Source: Rhizobium gallicum bv. gallicum R602sp
GTDB taxonomy: Bacteria; Pseudomonadota; Alphaproteobacteria; Rhizobiales; Rhizobiaceae
Assembly: GCF_000816845.1 (NCBI RefSeq)
Contig: NZ_CP006877.1
Location: 3,226,001-3,290,000 of the forward strand
Direction of reading: 5' to 3'
DNA: 64,000 bases
Shown here in pieces: positions 26,673 through 35,690 of the stretch. Position 1 is the first letter of the stretch; every line of letters begins with the position of its first letter. The notes beneath the pieces were generated by a model. The model was not told the DNA's origin. It ran no database searches and worked only from the letters and a program-made list of their open reading frames with translations. The translations under genes were made by a program, and so were the position numbers.

Positions 26673-27623
26673 ATGAGCTTGCCTTACTCCTGCGATCCTC
26701 TCGAAGGCTCCCTGGCTGAGACAATCGAGGCGCGCCGGGACGAAATGCCGGCTGCTGACCACAATCCTGCAAACGAGATGTCGCGCGTTCTTCGGACTGC
26801 GCCAATTCATCTTGCGGCAGACCCCTCCGGCGGTGCAATCGCTCACTGGAACCACGGCCCCTTACATGATGTCGTCGAGCCCATGACCGACCACGTCATC
26901 ATGGCTTACAACGGCGCGATACAGCGCATGGAACGGCGGACAGGAAGATCGATCGAGAGCGGAACGTTTCGTCGCGGGGTTGTGATCATCATCCCGGCTG
27001 GATCAAGCTCCCGATGGGATATTCCAAAACCGGTTGATGTCGTCCAGCTCTATCTTCCCCGCACGACACTGACGCGCATTGCCGACGAAACCGATACTTT
27101 CACGCCGACCGATCTCTTGGAGCGAACGGCGCATCCGGACCTCATTACATCCCGATTGCTCCTGAGCGCAGCCGATGTCCTGGAAGGCAATACGGCACTG
27201 GATGCACTGTTCAGGCAGCAGTTGACTGACCTTCTGGCCACGCGCCTGCTGGCTGCGCATACCGGCAAGGCACCTAGCTATCAGCCGGCGCTGGGCGGCC
27301 TCGCGCCGAGCGTGCTGCGCCGGGCCATCGAACGATTGCGGTCGGACGCTGACGCGGACGTCTCCCTCGGGGCTCTCGCTGCCGATGCCGGGCTGTCGCG
27401 TTTTCATTTCTGTCGCGCCTTCAAGGAAAGCACGGGACTTTCGCCTCACAACTGGCTCCGTCAATATCGGCTCGAGCAGGCCATAAACATGCTTCGCGAT
27501 CCTCAAAATTCGATCGCGTTGGTCGCAGCCTCCCTCGGTTATGCCTCGCAAACAGCATTTGCAGCTGCATTCCGAAAATTGACCGGTGAAACACCGACCG
27601 ATTGGCGGCGGCGCCACGGCTGA
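26673..27623 (+). CDS. AraC-family transcriptional regulator
   Basis: The product has 316 residues. The N-terminal cupin-like ligand region (to about residue 200) is followed by two C-terminal helix-turn-helix motifs, 'VSLGALAADAGLSRFHFCRAFK' (key: LAADAGLSRFHFCRAFKE) and 'IALVAASLGYASQTAFAAAFRK' (key: ASLGYASQTAFAAAF), with the family ending 'LTGETPTDWRRR'. Start choice is open: an internal ATG at MSRVLRTAPIHL would remove about 35 residues. It probably controls the alpha/beta hydrolase or oxidoreductase genes downstream. A decayed duplicate of its tail follows immediately. Confidence 0.88.
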   Translation: MSLPYSCDPLEGSLAETIEARRDEMPAADHNPANEMSRVLRTAPIHLAADPSGGAIAHWNHGPLHDVVEPMTDHVIMAYNGAIQRMERRTGRSIESGTFRRGVVIIIPAGSSSRWDIPKPVDVVQLYLPRTTLTRIADETDTFTPTDLLERTAHPDLITSRLLLSAADVLEGNTALDALFRQQLTDLLATRLLAAHTGKAPSYQPALGGLAPSVLRRAIERLRSDADADVSLGALAADAGLSRFHFCRAFKESTGLSPHNWLRQYRLEQAINMLRDPQNSIALVAASLGYASQTAFAAAFRKLTGETPTDWRRRHG

Positions 27624-27705
27624 CCGCAATCTCCTTTCGCCTCGCCTCAGATTCCGGACTGTGCGTTCTGGCTCAGCGACGACCATGCCGCGCGATTGCA
27701 CTGGC

Positions 27706-27816
27706 ATGGCGTTGGTCGAAGCCTCACTCGACTGCGCCTCGCAAACAGCCTTGGCCGCCGCATTTTGAAAGCTGACCGGTAAAACGCCGGGCGATGAACT
27801 GCGCCGCATCCGCTAA
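27706..27816 (+). pseudogene. Decayed second copy of an AraC C-terminal tail
   Basis: The frame reads ALVEASLDCASQTALAAAF, stop, KLTGKTPGDELRRIR, stop. It copies the last 35 residues of the AraC protein just upstream (ALVAASLGYASQTAFAAAFRKLTGETPTDWRRR), with substitutions and an in-frame TGA in place of the Arg codon. A 53-bp segment after it is repeated at 34478-34530. It is probably the scar of a duplicated regulator whose body was deleted. Confidence 0.75.
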
Positions 27817-27820
27817 ACCG

Positions 27821-27873
27821 CAATTGCTCTGCAATGGTCCCAATCCCTCTGGCGCAGCCGTAGACTTGTTTCG
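27821..27873 (+). repeat. 53-bp repeat, copy 1
   Basis: It begins CAATTGCTCTGCA and ends GTTTCG; 42 of 53 bases match the reverse complement of 34478-34530. Both copies follow a remnant of an AraC C-terminus (KLTGKTPGDE here, RQTGETPGDW there), so they share the same ancestral gene end and downstream DNA. Confidence 0.6.
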
Positions 27874-28043
27874 CTAAACCACCATTGCGCCCATACCAAT
27901 GGATCCGGCGGAGACAAAGGATGGTCTGGGACACCGGTTATGGGTCAATCGCAACGAAGCGACCCGTAGCGGCTTGCATACCCGACTGTCCGTCCAATTC
28001 GATGACGGGCGCCGAAACAAATATTCTACAAAGGATTAGCACG

Positions 28044-28874
28044 ATGACCTCCATTACAACCAGCGACGGCGTTCAACTTTTTTACAAGGACTGGGGACCG
28101 AAGTCCGCTCAGCCGATCGTCTTTCACCACGGCTGGCCGCTCAGCTCCGACGATTGGGACAATCAGATGCTCTTCTTCCTCGGCAAGGGCTTTCGCGTGA
28201 TCGCTCATGATCGCCGCGGCCATGGCCGATCGACCCAGGTGAGCGACGGTCATGACATGGATCACTACGCCTCCGATGTTGCCGCAATGATCGACTACCT
28301 CGATCTTCGCAACGCAATCCATGTCGGCCACTCTACCGGCGGCGGTGAAGCCGCGCGGTATGTCGCGCGCTACGGCAAGGGTCGCGTTGCCAAACTGATC
28401 CTGATTGCGGCCGTGCCGCCATTGATGTTGAAGACCGCCGCCAATCCCGGCGGTTTGCCGATCGAGGCATTCGACGGATTGCGCAGCCAGCTGGCGGCCA
28501 ACCGGTCGCAGTTCTATCGCGATTTTCCGAGCGGCCCCTTCTACGGTTACAATCGCCCGGGTGCCGAGCCTTCGCAGGCGGTCATCTCAAATTGGTGGCG
28601 TCAGGGCATGATGGGAGGCGCGAAAGCGCATTACGACGGCATTAAGGCATTCTCGGAGACGGATTTCACCGCGGACCTGAAGAGCATCACCGTGCCGACG
28701 CTGGTGTTGCATGGCGATGACGACCAGATCGTTCCCATCGGTGCCGCCGCTCCGTTGTCGGCGAAGCTCCTCCAGACCGGCACGCTGAAAATCTACGAGA
28801 AACTGCCGCATGGGCTGTGCACGACCCATGCAGATGTCGTCAATGCCGACATGCTGGCCTTCGTCACCGCCTAA
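28044..28874 (+). CDS. Alpha/beta hydrolase, non-heme chloroperoxidase/arylesterase type
   Basis: The product has 276 residues, started at [18 protein letters not shown]. The family marks are '[16 protein letters not shown]' (oxyanion region), '[10 protein letters not shown]', the nucleophile elbow '[12 protein letters not shown]' (Ser near residue 97), the acid in '[10 protein letters not shown]' and the terminal catalytic His in 'LPHGLCTTH'. These cofactor-free enzymes hydrolyse esters and can carry out perhydrolysis, which underlies the chloroperoxidase name. The gene is followed by a short palindrome and the FAD oxidoreductase. Confidence 0.9.
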   Translation: MTSITTSDGVQLFYKDWGPKSAQPIVFHHGWPLSSDDWDNQMLFFLGKGFRVIAHDRRGHGRSTQVSDGHDMDHYASDVAAMIDYLDLRNAIHVGHSTGGGEAARYVARYGKGRVAKLILIAAVPPLMLKTAANPGGLPIEAFDGLRSQLAANRSQFYRDFPSGPFYGYNRPGAEPSQAVISNWWRQGMMGGAKAHYDGIKAFSETDFTADLKSITVPTLVLHGDDDQIVPIGAAAPLSAKLLQTGTLKIYEKLPHGLCTTHADVVNADMLAFVTA

Positions 28875-28886
28875 GCGACGTCGCTT
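28873..28886. repeat. 14-bp palindrome AAGCGACGTCGCTT
   Basis: A perfect palindrome that overlaps the stop codon of the hydrolase. It has no T-run and could form a small hairpin or be a chance match. Confidence 0.35.
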
Positions 28887-28987
28887 CAACATCCGCGCGC
28901 CATCGTTACCGACCATCTCGCCGCCCAGCGGGAGCGGCAACGATGACGCGCGGCCCTTTGAAACTAAAAACCACGGAGTAAAATAAC

Positions 28988-30193
28988 ATGAGACTTGTGA
29001 TTGTAGGCGCCGGTTTCGCCGGCATGTACGCCGCTCTGTCGGCAGCCCGCCTGCGCGATATCGAAGGCGTTTCGCCCGAAGAGCTCGAAATCGCGCTGGT
29101 GTCGCCGGAACCGACGCTCGTCATTCGCCCCCGGCTTTACGAGCCGAAACCCGAGACCCTGACGGCACCTCTGCAGGATGTGTTTGACGCCGTCGATGTC
29201 GCCTACGTGCAGGGCAGCGTGGAATCGATCGACACGAAGGCCAGCACCGTAGACGTCGTCAATGCCAGGGGCGAACGAAAGTCCCTTCAGTATCATCGCC
29301 TTGTGCTCGCCACCGGCAGCCGGCTGTTCCGCCCGAATATTCCCGGCCTCGCCGAATATGCCTTCAGCATCGACAATGTCGATGACGCCATTGTCCTCGA
29401 TCGCCATCTCCACGAGCTTGCGAAACTGCCGGCCTCGGCCGCGCGCGACACCATCGTTGTTGCCGGCGCCGGTTTCACGGGTATCGAGGCGGCGACCGAG
29501 ATGCCTTCGCGGCAGCGGGCCCTGTTCGACAAAACCGCCAATCCGCGCGTCATTGTCATCGATCGCGGCAGCGCGGTCGCCCCCGACATGGGCGAAGGTC
29601 CTCGCCCGATTATTGAGGAAGCGCTGCGCAAACTCGGCGTGGAAACGCGGCTCAACGCCGGGGTTTCATCGCTCGACAAGTCCGGAGTTACGCTGAGTAC
29701 CGGCGAGCATATCGAAACCATGACCGTGATCTGGGCAGCAGGCATGCGGGCCAATCCCCTGACCACCAAAATTCCTGGCGAGCGTGACAAGTTCGACCGG
29801 CTGCTGGTCGATGGCTGCCTGCGCGTGCCGTCCGTGCCTGGCGTCTTCGCCACCGGGGATGCGGCACGCGCTGCATGCGACGACTGCGGCAACTACGCAC
29901 TGATGTCGTGCCAGCACGCCACACGCATGGGCGCCTTCGCGGGCAACAATGCCGCCGCCGAACTGTTGGGTGTGCCGGCACGGCAATATCATCAGGAAGC
30001 TTATGTCACCTGCCTTGACCTCGGTGATGCCGGAGCCCTCTTCACCCGAGGCTGGGAGCGCAAGGTGGAGATGGTCGGCGAGAAAGCGAAGGCGACCAAA
30101 CAGGAAATCAACACCGTCTGGATCTATCCGCCGCAGCCCGAGCGCGCCGCTGCGCTGGCTTCCGCCGATCCGGAGCGTGTGACGGACCTCTGA
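28988..30193 (+). CDS. FAD-dependent pyridine nucleotide oxidoreductase (NDH-2-like)
   Basis: The product has 401 residues. An N-terminal FAD-binding fold (VIVGAGFAGMYAALSA, residues 3-18) is followed by a second dinucleotide fold ('IVVAGAGFTGIEAATEM') and the C-terminal FAD contact 'GVFATGDAARAACDD'. The overall type is that of type-II NADH:quinone dehydrogenases and related ferredoxin/rubredoxin reductases; the C-terminal membrane helix of classical Ndh is not evident. It may pass electrons from NADH to quinone or to a small-molecule acceptor. A hairpin terminator lies 15 bp after the stop. Confidence 0.87.
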   Translation: MRLVIVGAGFAGMYAALSAARLRDIEGVSPEELEIALVSPEPTLVIRPRLYEPKPETLTAPLQDVFDAVDVAYVQGSVESIDTKASTVDVVNARGERKSLQYHRLVLATGSRLFRPNIPGLAEYAFSIDNVDDAIVLDRHLHELAKLPASAARDTIVVAGAGFTGIEAATEMPSRQRALFDKTANPRVIVIDRGSAVAPDMGEGPRPIIEEALRKLGVETRLNAGVSSLDKSGVTLSTGEHIETMTVIWAAGMRANPLTTKIPGERDKFDRLLVDGCLRVPSVPGVFATGDAARAACDDCGNYALMSCQHATRMGAFAGNNAAAELLGVPARQYHQEAYVTCLDLGDAGALFTRGWERKVEMVGEKAKATKQEINTVWIYPPQPERAAALASADPERVTDL

Positions 30194-30208
30194 TCGCATC
30201 ACGACACG

Positions 30209-30235
30209 AGCTGCGCTCCGCGCAAGAGCGCAGCT
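30209..30235 (+). terminator. Hairpin terminator after the FAD oxidoreductase
   Basis: AGCTGCGCTC (30209-30218) pairs with GAGCGCAGCT (30226-30235) around a 7-base loop; the following TGTTATATTT is only moderately T-rich. The position, 15 bp after the stop, supports a terminator. Confidence 0.65.
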
Positions 30236-30349
30236 TGTTATATTTCGGCCCGCTCGTAAGGCGCCCGTCAATTCATCGATCGTTTTCTCCTGTCGGTCAC
30301 GACATGGAGCTTGGCGCCTGGGCCTGCCTTGGAACGGTCTCAGACTTCC

Positions 30350-30690
30350 GGCATCAGGCCCCATTTTTGCCTGCGTGCGCCACTGGCATGCTGACGAGCG
30401 CGAATGACTGTGGCATGCAGAAATCGCCATCGTGGCTGATACTGTCGAAGATCCTGCAGCACTCCCCGCTCCACCCAGGCAACAGTGGCGCCCTTGAAAA
30501 TGCGGTAATCGCCAAGTCGCTTCGGCAGGTCGCGTCAGCGCCCACCGCAACGGGCCATCCAGAAGATGGCGTCAATAAGGCGTCTGTTATCGGCTCGCCG
30601 GCCGCGCTTGCCGCGGCAGCTACCGGGCATCAAGGGCGCAAGAAAGTTCCATTGGGCTTCATCACGGGATCGCGATCTTCATACACGGCT
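30350..30690 (-). mobile_element. IS5-family transposase relic
   Basis: One minus-strand frame reads 'RDEAQWNFLAPLMPG', 'RADNRRLIDAIFWMARCGG', a stop, 'RDLPKRLGDYRIFKG' and, after more shifts, 'HATVIRARQHASGARR'. This is the order of IS5/IS1031-type transposases (W..L.P..P....R....NRR..D.I.W..R.G..WRDLP..FG.Y......ATIVRAHQHAAGA). The internal stop replaces the invariant Trp of WRDLP. The C-terminal catalytic part is missing. The 200 bp between this relic and the MscS gene hold nothing recognisable. Confidence 0.75.
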
Positions 30691-30901
30691 GATCTCTCCT
30701 CAAAATCTATCTTGAACCCGATTTGCACCCATTCAAAGTCAATCGTCCCATCTTCAGCTCGCGGCTTGACGAATAACGCAACGCTGTTGAACGATTTTCA
30801 AAAACTCTAATGCCCAGTCGCCATCGCGAGCCGATTGGCACATGCGACGAGAACTTCCTCGCATCCACCCAGCTTGCCTCATTTTGTATCTGGCTACGAT
30901 C

Positions 30902-31978
30902 TTATGGGACGGTGACCGAGACCGGCCGGGATTCGGCAAGATACTGGTTCCCGATCGGTGCCGGCACGAAAGCGAGGCTTTCGGCGGGCATGGCCAGCGA
31001 AAGCCCGCTTGCTCTGCATTGGTCATGAAGCAGATCAACGATCTCATTCTTGGCGGGCGTTCGAATTGCGACGCTGTCGACGCGGAACTGCAGCTCGACT
31101 TCGATTGCGATCGCGTCGATGGCTTTCAGGGCAACGACCGGCGGCGGGTCCTTGACGATCCGGACGCTGGCTCGCAGCACAGATCGCATGACTTCCTCGA
31201 CAACACGTGGTCTTTGCGTTGCAGCGATGCGCACACGCAGCGCGATCAGGTGGGTTTCGTCAGGGCGGCTAAGATTTGTCACGCCCTGCTTTGCCAGGAT
31301 GCTGTTCGGTAGCACGACGACATTGTTCGTAACGGTCAAAAGGTTGGTGGAGCGCCAGGTGGTTTCGATGACGCGACCCTCGGTTCCGTCGTTCAACTGG
31401 ACCCAGTCGCCTATTGCATAGGCCCTACCGAGTGTCAGCGCGATGCCGGAAAAGACGTCGCCCAGCGTATTCTGTAACGCCAGGCCGAAGATGACGGCGA
31501 TGACGCCGGATGTTGCAACCAAGGTGCCGACCGGCATGCCGAAGACGAAACCGATGACGGAAAGCGCCACGCCGAGATAGATGACGGCAATGGCCATATC
31601 CTGGATGAGATGTGCTTCCCGTGGCTTGCGGTTCAGTCTGACGTAGATCTGGATGAAGCCGATGATCGTCCAGGCGAGATGGGTCCACCAAAGGATTCTG
31701 GCCGATTTGGAAAGCAGCGCGGCAGGACCTTGGGTGTAGATGCCGTCGGGCCGATGCGGAGCGATGCCTCCCAGATAGAGCACGAGGCTCATGTTGGTGA
31801 AGAACAGGATCTGGACGATCAAGCGGCCCGTCGGACGGTTGCCGCCCTGGATGTGCCACACGACAATGCCGGCAATTCCCAGAAGATTGATCAGAACAAG
31901 CGGCACGAAATTGTCATTACCAAACATGGCAGCAATCACCGATTTAGGTTGGGTCAAAGAGCGGCCGGGCACCGGCAC
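30902..31978 (-). CDS. MscS-family mechanosensitive channel (small)
   Basis: Started at a GTG the product has 358 residues; an internal ATG (MFGNDNFVPLVLINLLG) is a good alternative. About four or five membrane helices precede the MscS core: 'TLVATSGVIAVIFGLALQNTLGDVFSG' (key: ATSGVIAVIFGLALQNTLGD) and 'GDWVQLNDGTEGRVIETTWRST' (key: DGTEGRVIETTWRST). Some family members of this type carry a C-terminal cyclic-nucleotide domain; none is present here, and the IS5 relic lies downstream, so the gene may have lost its tail. It lies 20 bp after the cupin gene and probably shares its transcript. Confidence 0.82.
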   Translation of the reverse strand: MPVPGRSLTQPKSVIAAMFGNDNFVPLVLINLLGIAGIVVWHIQGGNRPTGRLIVQILFFTNMSLVLYLGGIAPHRPDGIYTQGPAALLSKSARILWWTHLAWTIIGFIQIYVRLNRKPREAHLIQDMAIAVIYLGVALSVIGFVFGMPVGTLVATSGVIAVIFGLALQNTLGDVFSGIALTLGRAYAIGDWVQLNDGTEGRVIETTWRSTNLLTVTNNVVVLPNSILAKQGVTNLSRPDETHLIALRVRIAATQRPRVVEEVMRSVLRASVRIVKDPPPVVALKAIDAIAIEVELQFRVDSVAIRTPAKNEIVDLLHDQCRASGLSLAMPAESLAFVPAPIGNQYLAESRPVSVTVP

Positions 31979-31998
31979 TGCGGGCCCGGCCTGATCGG

Positions 31999-32424
31999 CT
32001 ATTTCTTGATCGGGAATGTCAGTTCTTGCTCGGCGCTATCGACGACGAAGACCGCAAGCAGCCTTGCCGGTTTGGTCTTGCTAGCGTTCTCGCTGACACC
32101 GTGGCGATCGCCCGGCAATTCCGAAAAGCTGTCACCGGCTTCATAGACCGTGACGGGCCCGTCATTGACCTGGCTGCGGATCGCCCCTTCGAGGACGGTC
32201 GCGTAAATGAAGGCGGAGGCTGGGTGTGTGTGGCCCTCCGAGAAACCGCCCGGAGCATATTCGACGAGAACGCCCTTCATGCTCTTACCGGGAACGTTCG
32301 GCAGTTTGTGGTCATAGACCAGCGTAACCTTTGCGCCCTCCCCGCCACCGGGCGCATCGTGCGCAAGAGCCGAGCCTGACAGGAGAGCCGTCAACGCAAC
32401 GGCAAAACGTAATGACTTGATCAT
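31999..32424 (-). CDS. Secreted cupin-domain protein, copy 1
   Basis: The product has 141 residues: a signal peptide (MIKSLRFAVALTALLSGSALA) and a single cupin barrel with motif 1 'GHTHPASAFIYATVLEGAI' (key: HTHP...E) and motif 2 'YEAGDSFSELPGDRHGV' (His/Gly pattern of a metal site). Periplasmic cupins of this class may bind metals or small ligands; no enzyme activity can be assigned. It sits between the NAD(P)-binding protein and the MscS gene, all leftward. It is paralogous to the cupin at 39666-40073 (similar 'YPGK...GGxx..HxHxA.AFVYVLEG'). Confidence 0.85.
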   Translation of the reverse strand: MIKSLRFAVALTALLSGSALAHDAPGGGEGAKVTLVYDHKLPNVPGKSMKGVLVEYAPGGFSEGHTHPASAFIYATVLEGAIRSQVNDGPVTVYEAGDSFSELPGDRHGVSENASKTKPARLLAVFVVDSAEQELTFPIKK

Positions 32425-32487
32425 ATCTATCGTCCTTTCGTGACTGAGGCATCGGGGCCGCCTATAAGACGGCCCGTATGCAGGTCG

Positions 32488-33240
32488 TTACTTTCTGGGC
32501 GTTGTCGCAAACCAATCATCGAAACCGATGCGGCCGATGCGAGGATGATTGTCGGAAACGAGTGAACCGTCTTCCAGTTTGGTGCCGAAATAGCGGGCGT
32601 CCGGATCCGCGACAACGGTGCGGGAATCTCCGATCGCTTTGAGGTAGCGCGCGGCGAAATCGCAGAGACGTGCGCGCTCGGGGCCGCAGATTTCGACGAT
32701 GCCGTTAGCCGGCGGGGCAAGGGCCGCGTCCGTTACGAAATCGGCGACGTCGTCAGACGCGATCGGCTGCAGGAAACCCGTCGACAAGCGGGCCGTGTCG
32801 CCGACCGTGCCCTCTTGGGCGATGCCGCCGAGAAATTCCATGAACTGTGTGGAACGCACGATCGTATAGGGAATGCCGGCTGCCCGGATGATCTTTTCCT
32901 GGGCGACCTTGGCTCGAAGATAGCCGCTATCCGGCAACCGATCCGTGCCGACGATCGAAAGCGCGACGTGGTGTTTCACGCCGGCTTCGATTTCCGCTGC
33001 CATCAGGTTCTTGCCTGCCGTCTGAAAGAATTCGAGCACGGCCTTATCCTCGAAGGATGGCGAGTTCGCGAGGTCGATCACCACCTCGGTATTCTTCAGT
33101 ACTTCCGCCAAGCCCTCTCCGGTGAGGGTATTGACGCCGGTTTGCGGGGCAGCGGCAATGACCTCATGCCCCTTTTTGCGCAGGCGTTCTGCAGTCTTGG
33201 AACCGATCAGGCCGGTTCCGCCGATAATCACGATTTTCAT
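32488..33240 (-). CDS. Atypical SDR / NmrA-like NAD(P)-binding protein, copy 1
   Basis: The product has 250 residues from MKIVIIGGTGLIGSKTAERL. The N-terminal GGTGLIGS is a Rossmann nucleotide site of the extended/atypical SDR class. There is no Tyr-x3-Lys catalytic pair in the standard place; 'PYTIVRSTQFMEFLGGIA' and 'LQPIASDDVADFV' are typical of NmrA/QOR2-like proteins that sense or use NAD(P)H. It is about 70 percent alike by eye to the protein at 40154-40909, and both lie next to a cupin gene. It probably reduces a small quinone or carbonyl compound, but this is not established. Confidence 0.88.
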   Translation of the reverse strand: MKIVIIGGTGLIGSKTAERLRKKGHEVIAAAPQTGVNTLTGEGLAEVLKNTEVVIDLANSPSFEDKAVLEFFQTAGKNLMAAEIEAGVKHHVALSIVGTDRLPDSGYLRAKVAQEKIIRAAGIPYTIVRSTQFMEFLGGIAQEGTVGDTARLSTGFLQPIASDDVADFVTDAALAPPANGIVEICGPERARLCDFAARYLKAIGDSRTVVADPDARYFGTKLEDGSLVSDNHPRIGRIGFDDWFATTPRK

Positions 33241-33383
33241 AAGATGCTCCATTTGCTGCGCGCCCGTGCGGTGCGCGTGGTTGAATAGGTGGATAGAAGG
33301 CCTTTTTGAAGCTCGGGCTTGAAGGCCGAGCTGGACACAGCCTTCAAGGATGACGCTCTGGTTGGCCTTAATTCAACAAGAGG

Positions 33384-34301
33384 TCAGTAGTCCCAGAAGA
33401 CCGGGACCCAACGAAAGGTGTCGCCGTCGACCGCGACATGGCCAACAGAAGGAAACGGCATATGAGTTGCCACCAGCAGTTCGCCGGTCGCCGCCAGCTC
33501 CCGCAAAAGCCGGACCCGAACGCGGGCCGCCTCCTCGGGGTCATGTTCGAAGCCGTTGAACCAGTCGGGGTGGTCGAACCCGACCGCGAACACGGCGTCG
33601 CCGGCAAACATCAGACGATCGTTGCCTGAGGCCACACGGACCACGCTATGCCCGGGGGTGTGGCCACCGGTACGGGTGACGACCACGCCCGGCGCCACCT
33701 CATGCTCATCCTCGAACAGCCGCAGCTGGCTCTGATAGTCTTTGCTGAACCGCTTGGCGGCTGCCCGCAGCGCGTCAGGGAAGCCTGCGGGCATCGAAAC
33801 GTGGGAGAAGTCGGGCGACTCCCAGAATTTGACCTCGGCAGCAGCCACATGGATCCGCAGGTCCGGATTCAGCTGTTCCTTCACCCCGTCGACGAGCAGC
33901 CCGCCAACGTGGTCCATGTGCATGTGGGTCAGCACGACGTCGGTCACGGATGCAAGGTCGATGCCGGCGGCCGCCAGCCGCTTCATCAACTGCCCGGCCC
34001 GCGGCAAGTTCAAGTCCGGGTCGAGGCCCAGTCCAGCGTCGATAAGGATGGTCTGCTCGCCGCTGCGCACCACGACCACGTTCAGTGCCCAGTCGAAAGC
34101 GTCCTGCGGCAAGAACATGTCGCCCAGCCAGGCGGCCCGGGCGGCCGGGTCAGCGTTGTGGCCCAACATCGCGGTTGGGAGCGGTAGCACCCCATCGCTG
34201 ACCACCAGCACGTCAATCTCGCCGATCCGCACCGCGTAGCGCGATGGAACCAGCTCTTCGGGTGCCGTTCTACCGGGGTGTGAGGTGTTGTCCACTTTCA
34301 T
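33384..34301 (-). CDS. Metallo-beta-lactamase-fold hydrolase, copy 1
   Basis: Started at MKVDNTSHPGRTAPEE the product has 305 residues, exactly the length of its paralogue at 41664-42581; a second possible ATG with its own AGGAGG lies at 34337 and would add 12 residues. The metal site 'TDVVLTHMHMDHVGG' (HxHxDH), 'GGHTPGHSVVRV' and 'FAGDAV' are complete. MBL-fold enzymes of this class hydrolyse lactones, phosphoesters or thioesters; related ones quench acyl-homoserine lactones, but that is not shown here. The first ten codons resemble the start of the nitroreductase gene, not of its paralogue. Confidence 0.9.
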   Translation of the reverse strand: MKVDNTSHPGRTAPEELVPSRYAVRIGEIDVLVVSDGVLPLPTAMLGHNADPAARAAWLGDMFLPQDAFDWALNVVVVRSGEQTILIDAGLGLDPDLNLPRAGQLMKRLAAAGIDLASVTDVVLTHMHMDHVGGLLVDGVKEQLNPDLRIHVAAAEVKFWESPDFSHVSMPAGFPDALRAAAKRFSKDYQSQLRLFEDEHEVAPGVVVTRTGGHTPGHSVVRVASGNDRLMFAGDAVFAVGFDHPDWFNGFEHDPEEAARVRVRLLRELAATGELLVATHMPFPSVGHVAVDGDTFRWVPVFWDY

Positions 34302-34477
34302 GCTTGCCTCCTGAGTGTTGTTGATGATCTGGTTCATCTTTGAAACCTCCTGCGTTCTATCTTGGTGCTAGATCCTTGGTGGCTTACGCTTCCTGGACGG
34401 GAAGCGCGGTCAATGCGGGTGAAGTCTTTTGCGATCGGCGACACACTCACTGCTGGCGTGTCCTCTGATGATCTATC

Positions 34478-34530
34478 GAAACCGATCTGCGGCTGCGCCA
34501 GAACGATTGCTGCCGCTGCAGAGCAATTGC
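34478..34530 (-). repeat. 53-bp repeat, copy 2, after an AraC tail relic
   Basis: It is the inverted copy of 27821-27873 (42 of 53 matches). Directly before it on the minus strand (34535-34610) is a fragment reading 'SCIRQTGETPGDWSMRMRQ', an AraC-family C-terminus without its body. It marks a second decayed AraC gene upstream of the MBL gene. Confidence 0.6.
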
Positions 34531-34789
34531 TGCTGACGCATGCGCATGCTCCAATCGCCCGGGGTTTCGCCGGTTTGTCGGATGCAGCTCTTTCCAATAG
34601 CCTTTGCTATGAACATCTCGGGGCCATTGATCGAGGCTCGGCGCCCTTTCCCAAGTGGGCGGAACGGTGCCAAAACATGGATTTCCACAAGTTGCGGCCT
34701 CGCAGTGACCAGACTAGGTTGCGACGCGGGACCCCCAGCGCCAATATCGAGATTAAATCGGCTCGAAACGCTGGCGATTTCAGGTTTTA

Positions 34790-35340
34790 TTTGTTCTGCA
34801 GGAGCAGCCGATGATGCCCGTCTGGCTGTATCGTCCCCACCCTCGGCAAATCGCGGATTTGCTGGCTTCGACAGACCGGCTCGCCGTTTGGCGCAGCGCA
34901 ATCGATCATGGCCGGCAGTGTTTCCACCAGTGGCCAGAGAAAGCGTTCCCTCGCGTAATACCTCCTGTGCGCATCTCCTCTTCGATGTCGATTGAAGCAA
35001 AGTACCACTGTACGATCGCGCCGTCCGCGCCGTGCAGTGCCTGAGCACGCGTCTCGATCCAGCGATAGCCGCCGTTCTTCAGGCACCGGCGAAACCGGTT
35101 GACGAAGGGCTTGCCGGTCGCAAAGCCTTTCACTTTGCCCGCGCAAACATTGTCGGAAAGTCGTCGGGGTGAGCCACTTCCCGAGCCAGCGCATCGAAGT
35201 CCTTGATCTGCGTCGTCGGCGCACCGGCCTGGTCCTGATATCGCTTGCTGACATAGGTCAGCTCGCCCGATGGCGCGAAGCTTAGGATACTGAAGGGCAC
35301 GGCCTCGATCATCTGTTCCAACTGCTGCTGGCTCCCCAGA
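34790..35340 (-). pseudogene. PAS-domain sensor kinase fragment with frameshifts
   Basis: The right part reads 'LEQMIEAVPFSILSFAPSGEL' (key: MIEAVPFSILSFAPSGE) and 'REVAHPDDFP', a PAS fold. After a frameshift near 35130 it continues 'NGGYRWIETRAQALHGADGAI' (key: GGYRWIETRAQAL) and 'FASIDIEEEMR', and after another near 34970 'LVETLPAMIDCAAPNGEP'. The last part closely resembles the fourth PAS of the kinase at 44816-48043 ('LVETLPVMIDCAAPDGEP'). No kinase domain is present. It is a decayed partial duplicate of that sensor. Confidence 0.78.
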
Positions 35341-35690
35341 CCCAGTTATCGCACTACAAGAGATGGCGTATCACGACGTGCTTTGGACCCTGCCGCTGAA
35401 AGTAACCCTGCACTCCGGTTTGGACCGTACCTTTGACAGTGGCTACGAAGCTTCCCCTTTCCACAATCGCGCTGTCTCGGCTTGCAGGCGGGCATTAAAC
35501 CGAACGACGCCCGCGGCAGTAGCCCGCGAGGCGTTTATAGCCCGCATGCCTCGAAGCTGGCATGCCGGCGATAGGGGTTGCGCCGCTGCCCTATGCTGGG
35601 AAAACCAACATGGACCCATCAACTCCGAATCTCGACAAAGCCAGTGAATCACGACCAAAGCCTTCACGCCAGGGCCCTTTTCAAAGCCTG
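35341..35690. other. Gap with no recognisable gene
   Basis: About 350 bp between the PAS relic and the FMN reductase stop. Frames are open but show no familiar motif, no signal and no clear terminator. Confidence 0.4.

Noticed and set aside
30235..30810. 191-codon frame on the plus strand
   Set aside because: It is antisense to the IS5 transposase relic and has no coding features of its own.
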